Shown here piece after piece: positions 60,101 through 64,000 of a stretch of 64,000 nucleotides of DNA; position 1 is the first letter of the stretch, and each line of letters opens with the position of its first letter. Location of the stretch: positions 63,864,681 to 63,928,680 of the forward strand of contig NC_134848.1 of assembly GCF_965363235.1 (NCBI RefSeq). Reading direction: 5' to 3'. The DNA is from Mytilus galloprovincialis. Its lineage: Eukaryota; Mollusca; Bivalvia; Mytilida; Mytilidae. The position numbers were made by a program, and so were the translations under genes. The notes under the pieces were generated by a model, which was given only the letters and a program-made list of their open reading frames with translations, was not told the origin of the DNA and made no database searches.

Positions 60101-60413
60101 GCAGCAGACTCAAATCAGTGATATTTGGATGATTATCTTACATATAAATTTAAATAAAGTTGTTAAAAATTTGGTGTTAGTAAAAGCAAGGATTTGTATA
60201 GTAAACTACATACAAATCCTTGGTAAAAGTCTAAAAAAATGAAAAATTTATATAAAATGTGTCCAAATTCAAAACATTATCAAACTCTTTAAAAATGCCT
60301 AGAATGCAGGATTTTGCACCATTCATTACATACCCTCCAAAAAAAAATTCGCTTCGCTTCGCTCGGCTCAATTATTTTGCCTCACTAAAATAAGATGCCT
60401 AGCTACGGCCTTG
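57124..60413 (+). mobile_element. hAT-like element (outer copy), split by an inverted copy of itself
   Basis: The ends CAAGGCCGTAGCTA and TAGCTACGGCCTTG are inverted. The outer element consists of 57124-58189 plus 59837-60413 (1,643 bp), nearly identical to the 1,642-bp inner copy. It retains a start-like exon (57356-57410; MDLELKTGSCRKRKSD, then gtaaag). It also keeps a C-terminal reading frame ending 60039 with KTWKRACMSGERLCGLAMLH and VNRDKDI, which looks like a hAT transposase dimerisation region. The catalytic middle is missing, so it is non-autonomous. A subterminal hairpin CAAGGATTTGTA/TACAAATCCTTG lies at 58381-58416 in the inner copy and 60189-60224 in the outer. Confidence 0.85.
58190..59831 (-). 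mobile_element. hAT-like element (inner, inverted copy)
   Basis: A complete copy with ends CAAGGCCGTAGCTA/TAGCTACGGCCTTG, inverted relative to its host. It is flanked by ATTGC on both sides (58185-58189 and 59832-59836), a 5-bp target duplication. In this copy the corresponding internal site is a single uninterrupted ATTGC, showing the original sequence. A minus-strand frame (about 58564-58860) keeps the hAT-like C-terminus (RLYDGAYWKAYFPFANKT ... GERLCGLAMLH). An internal 74-bp direct duplication ('atgaatacgcagacaggact') is at 59321 and 59395. Confidence 0.92.
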
Positions 60414-60844
60414 AACAGTTCATCTAGAACTGATCCAATCACAAACTAATACATGTAAACTAAGATCAGTTTTTCAAAGACATTAGACTGTGACTGAGGG
60501 GCGAGGCCAAATAATCAGGATGGGAATGAGATGTGCCAATATTTATACAACTGAATACTAATTAACATTGGCCTGCCACTGATGGTTCCCCTTCAACTGA
60601 CCTAATATCAAAATGATACATGAAAATTTTCAAAGTCAATAGACCATGACTTAGGGGGCAGGGCCAAATAGTTTCCATGGAAATCAGATGTGCCAATGCC
60701 TATACAACTGCATACCAAATATGATTGACATACCACTTGTGGTTAAAAATAAACTAGATTTAATCACAAACTGATACATTGTTGACGCCGGAAACAGCAT
60801 ACCTATGTCTCTCTTTTTGACTCCGTCAAGGCGAGACAAAAATC

Positions 60845-61150
60845 ATTCAGTTTTTTTTTTTGCCCCACCTAGGTGCAATATGGTTTTTTTTAAGTCTGTG
60901 CGTCTGTTCATTTGTCCTCCTCTGTCTGTTTGTCCGTCTGTCCCACTTCATGATAAAGTTTTTGTTCAAGGTAGTTTTTGATGAGCTTCAAGTTCAACAA
61001 ACTTGAAACTTAGTACACATATTCCCTGTGACATGGTCTTTCTAATTCTAAAGCCAAATTAGAGTTTTGACCCCTATTTCATAATCCACCAAACATAGAA
61101 AATTATAGTGTGAGTTGGGCATCTGTGTACTATGGACACATTCTTGTTCT
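60845..61150 (-). repeat. Interspersed 'aagaatgtgtccatagtacac' family copy
   Basis: Minus strand: 'aacaagaatgtgtccatagtacacagatgcccaactcacact' with a single body unit and the 'ggacagacggacaaac' and 'ccatattgcacctaggtggggc' tail. The shorter body contrasts with the duplicated bodies at 16295 and 25090. Confidence 0.75.
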
Positions 61151-61213
61151 TATTATTTGGTATATGTAATTAGAGTATAAATAGAAATAAAGAAGGACTT
61201 TAATTTATATAAT

Positions 61214-61485
61214 TTGGCCTTGGTGGCTTTGTGGTCTAAGTAGTCAAGCAACTGTTTCACTATATATAAGGTAGCTAGCCGATCTACCATGAGGTTGTGA
61301 GTTCAAATTCTACACATGGCAGGTGCATTCAACTCTAATCTTAATTGATTAGGGTAAATTGTCAGTTTTCCTACCAAAGTCATGGTTCTCTCTTGGCACT
61401 CCAGCATCATCCACCAATTAAAACTGGCTGCCATAACACAATAGTGCTGTAAGTGACTTTAAACAATAGCTCCATCCATTGATCG
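61214..61485 (+). mobile_element. tRNA-derived SINE
   Basis: A-box-like 'ttggtggctttgtggtctaagtag', B-box-like 'gagttcaaattct', then body phrases 'cttaattgattaggg', 'catggttctctcttggcactcc' and 'ccaattaaaactggctgcc' shared with the SINE at 665-930. Confidence 0.75.
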
Positions 61486-61610
61486 TTAAATTAATTATTA
61501 AAAGAAACAAGTAATAAAGTAATGATAGTAATGATAAAAAAATTCATATACTGGAAACTCAGAAATTATTTCATTCATTTATTATTGAATAGAATAGAAG
61601 AGTAATTATA

Positions 61611-62230
61611 ACAGGCTATTATTTGAACTTGGAATTATTTTTAATTATGGAATTTGCATAATTTCTTGTGCTTGAAATTTTTAATAAATTCCATGTTTAG
61701 GCAGCAACCATTTGATTTTCTGGGGGGGGCTATGGTTTTTTTTGGAAAAAAAAGTTTGTTTCCAGTTTTTGGAGAAAAAAATAATTTGTTTTTGATTCTG
61801 AGAAAAAAAAATTGTTTGTTTCACCCTCAGCTGCCACTATATGTAATGCTAAAATTGAAAGAAAAAAATTGTTTTCGACTTGTCGCGAAAAAAATAGATT
61901 GTTTTTCGCCGCAGGCGAAAAAAAAAGTTTGCACAGAAAAAAAACCCATAGCCCCCCCCAGAAAATCAAATGGTTGCTGCCTTATACTGTACTTAAATGC
62001 TCTGTGCTGCGCACAACAATACCTATTACAAAGAAGATAGTACATTTTCCATAAAATGTACTGTGCCGCGCACAACACTATTTATACAAAATACATTGTA
62101 TGGAAAGTTTTATGAACTGCTTATAACATTATAATACCAAATAAACATACAATTTATTAAAAAATTCAAGCACAAGAAATAATGCAAATTCCATAATTAA
62201 AAATAATTCCAAGTTCAAATAATAGCCTGT
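61611..62230. mobile_element. Long-TIR element interrupted by a MITE
   Basis: The first ~80 bp (ACAGGCTATTATTTGAACTT... to about 61690) are inverted almost perfectly at 62150-62230 (…AAGTTCAAATAATAGCCTGT). The interior has two 'tgtgc(t/c)gcgcacaaca' motifs (about 62003 and 62066). Without the inserted MITE the element is about 335 bp. A target duplication could not be read. Confidence 0.8.
61700..61981. mobile_element. GGCAGCAACC MITE, copy nested in the long-TIR element
   Basis: Ends GGCAGCAACC/GGTTGCTGCC with TTA at 61697-61699 and 61982-61984; 282 bp. Its interior is inverted relative to the 54019 copy ('ttgtttcaccctcagctgcc' order), so both orientations occur in one window. Confidence 0.9.
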
Positions 62231-62693
62231 TTTATTGAGATTTCAAGAAAATCTGCATAAAAAACCATTTGCATTGGATTCAGAATGCAAGTTCTTCTTA
62301 CTGCAATACTCACCCAGCCATATTACTTGCATTAATAAAAATTTTGCAGTTATCATTTTTACATGCATGCCTATATTCTTAATTCTTGTTAATTTGCCTT
62401 AATTAAAAAAGCTAGTTGATATTTTAGCAATTATGATAAAATAACTTAGTTGCTAATAAGTTAAGACCATTGTTCACTGGAACTATTCTCCAAGGATGGT
62501 AGAGAAACAACTTAAAACGATTTTCATAACCCTGTTGAAGTATGAAGATTTTCTAAGATTTTTTAATTCAATTTTCTTTTAAATATTTATAATGGCAACA
62601 AAAAATGTTATCAACTCCTGAAAAATTATAAGTACATTAATTTCATTTTTACATTATACATATTTTAAGTTTCTATTCATTTTTAATATATAG

Positions 62694-62757
62694 GTTGGAA
62701 GAACAGATTCATGAACTCATGGGTTAGAGGTGGTTTGATTATAATGCAACAATACTC
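62694..62757 (+). CDS. CEMIP/TMEM2-like exon d
   Basis: A 64-nt exon with acceptor 'ttttaatatatag' and donor TACTC|gtaagt. Two bases complete a Cys codon from exon c, then WKNRFMNSWVRGGLIIMQQY and two bases of Ser follow. This corresponds to the family motif KN(Q)...(A)WLRGG within the beta-helix domain. The join with exon e is also in frame. Confidence 0.83.
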
Positions 62758-63139
62758 GTAAGTTGACTGAGTTCTAAACCCAAATTTAATTTTTCTATGC
62801 TGAATCGTCATAATTTCAACTATTCCTTTGCTTTGTTTTTTCTACAGAATATGATGTTCCAAGAATATTGATATATTTAAATTGTTTAAGTTAGTCTTCT
62901 TTCCTTTCACCAGAGAGATCATGAAAGAAAATTATTGGACTTATCTACAACACAAGATTCATTTATTGAATGAATAAAATCTTTAAAGCTGACTTTGAAA
63001 AAAAGCAATATGACAAGGTTTTTTTTATGATTAAGACATTTTAACATTAAGGTACAGTCTTGGACTATATTATGATATCAATCATTTTTTAGACCTTCAA
63101 AGAATTCATCAGAAGCTTTTTTGTTCTGTTGTAATCATT

Positions 63140-63290
63140 GAAAATTATGATTGGTAATTGATATTGATGATTGATAATTGATATTGATGATTCATAATTG
63201 ATAATTGATATTGATGATTGATAATTGATATTGATGATTGATAATGATGATTGATAATGGTGGTGATAATTGATAACGATGATGATGATG
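63140..63290. repeat. 'gattgataattgatattgat' minisatellite
   Basis: Imperfect short units of GATTGATAATTGATATTGAT over about 150 bp, ending in (GATGAT)n, inside the intron between exons d and e. Confidence 0.9.
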
Positions 63291-63418
63291 ATTTCCTTTG
63301 AAATATTTAAGAAAAATGTGATATAAAATTGAAGAACTAGATAAACTTATTAAAATTTGGGATAATGATGTTGATTCTAGGTTTTTGTTATTTCAATTGA
63401 CTTGAACTTTTCTTTCAG

Positions 63419-63559
63419 CTCTACCCCATCACCACAAATAATAGAGAAAAGTGTGTTTATGGGAGAAACTGATAATATTGGTAAAAGAACAGAAGTTTGG
63501 GATAACAGTATAAGGAGGCTGCTTGATTACCCAAGATCACTTGTAATGCCATGGGATCC
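63419..63559 (+). CDS. CEMIP/TMEM2-like exon e
   Basis: A 141-nt exon with acceptor 'cttttctttcag' and strong donor GGATCC|gtaagt. In the phase set by exon d it reads STPSPQIIEKSVFMGETDNI then GKRTEVWDNSIRRLLDYPRS and LVMPWD plus two bases. The KSVFMGETDN segment matches the family's (N)SLFVGES.N. The rest of the protein continues beyond the right edge. Consensus splice sites here and at exon d argue that this end of the gene is still maintained. Confidence 0.85.
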
Positions 63560-64000
63560 GTAAGTACCAGAAAGAGAGTCACTTTATTACTATTTGTATA
63601 CAACATGTATTAGATTTATAAGTAGATCAAATCGTCAAATGCTGCAATAGAGAAAATGATTTTATTTATACAGTGTTCAATATACAATCAACTTTCTTAC
63701 TTATTTGTTTGTATTTATGTTTTGCAAATAGTTTAAACGAGGATTTTCCTAATTAATTCAAAACTCCGAAGATGTGATATGATGCCAAAGAGACAAACTA
63801 TAATCCATCCATGTCACATACAATGTATAAAAAAGTGAACAATTATGAATCAAAGTACAGCCTTCAACACAGAGCTTTGGCTCACACCAAATAACATGCT
63901 ATAAAGAGCCCCAAAATGTGTAAAACAGTTTAAACAGGAAAACCATTGGTCTTATCTATATAAATTATGAGTATCAAGAAACAATTTGGGTACAATAGTC
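63560..64000 (+). other. CEMIP-like intron, right edge
   Basis: AT-rich, ending in an interspersed repeat at 63768-63940 ('gaagatgtgatatgatgccaaagagacaaac' to 'ttcaacacagagctttggctcacacc'), a member of the gatgtggtatgattgcc family. Confidence 0.65.

Overview
The window is eukaryotic DNA: AT-rich, gene-poor, with short exons between kilobase-scale introns and very many interspersed repeats. Several repeat words, such as 'gatgtggtatgattgccaat' and 'aagaatgtgtccatagtacac', together with the retroelement tails, are ones I associate with mussel genomes. I therefore infer a bivalve mollusc, probably Mytilidae. This rests on recall, not on a search.

Left half, minus strand (about 1.2-32.8 kb): the 5' half of the coding region of an adenomatous polyposis coli (APC) orthologue. 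Six coding exons (32573-32828, 13041-13230, 8983-9088, 3947-4132, 2974-3045, 1210-1375) have consensus splice sites and compatible phases. They encode the N-terminal coiled coil, the SLL-LDEE/WYF segment and the TRRQ coiled-coil segment. The armadillo repeats must lie beyond the left edge. A seventh exon at 19443-19515 carries its own ATG just after an in-frame stop. It joins the 13-kb exon in the correct phase, so it looks like an alternative first exon that would give APC without the N-terminal coiled coil. Introns are filled with MITEs, SINEs, LINE tails and tandem repeats.

Centre (about 33-46 kb): no gene recognised. It holds a hAT-type MITE with an 8-bp target duplication, a foldback element, an AT-rich palindromic minisatellite around a tRNA-derived SINE, a PIF/Harbinger-like MITE and a LINE remnant.

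Right part, plus strand (46.3-63.6 kb): five exons of a CEMIP/TMEM2-like (hyaluronan-binding or hyaluronidase-like) protein, at 46273-46410, 49685-49757, 56021-56156, 62694-62757 and 63419-63559. The last three join in frame and align consecutively with the family. The exons for roughly 200 residues between the second and third, and everything upstream of the first, are not visible, so the locus may be broken or partial. Its introns contain: (a) a 1.38-kb TIR element filled with a 30/20-bp tandem array; (b) an intronless gene of about 1,440 codons with zinc-binding-like motifs, a FEN/PIN-like nuclease region and a cysteine-rich tail, disabled by two frameshifts and a MITE insertion; (c) a 78-bp x 7 tandem repeat; (d) a hAT-like element with an inverted copy of itself inserted inside, with a clean 5-bp target duplication; (e) a TIR element interrupted by a fourth copy of the same MITE.

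The most useful observations are the alternative APC start, the gap in the CEMIP-like gene around the intronless nuclease-like gene, the self-nested hAT element and the array-bearing TIR element. All were read by eye; no alignments or searches were run.
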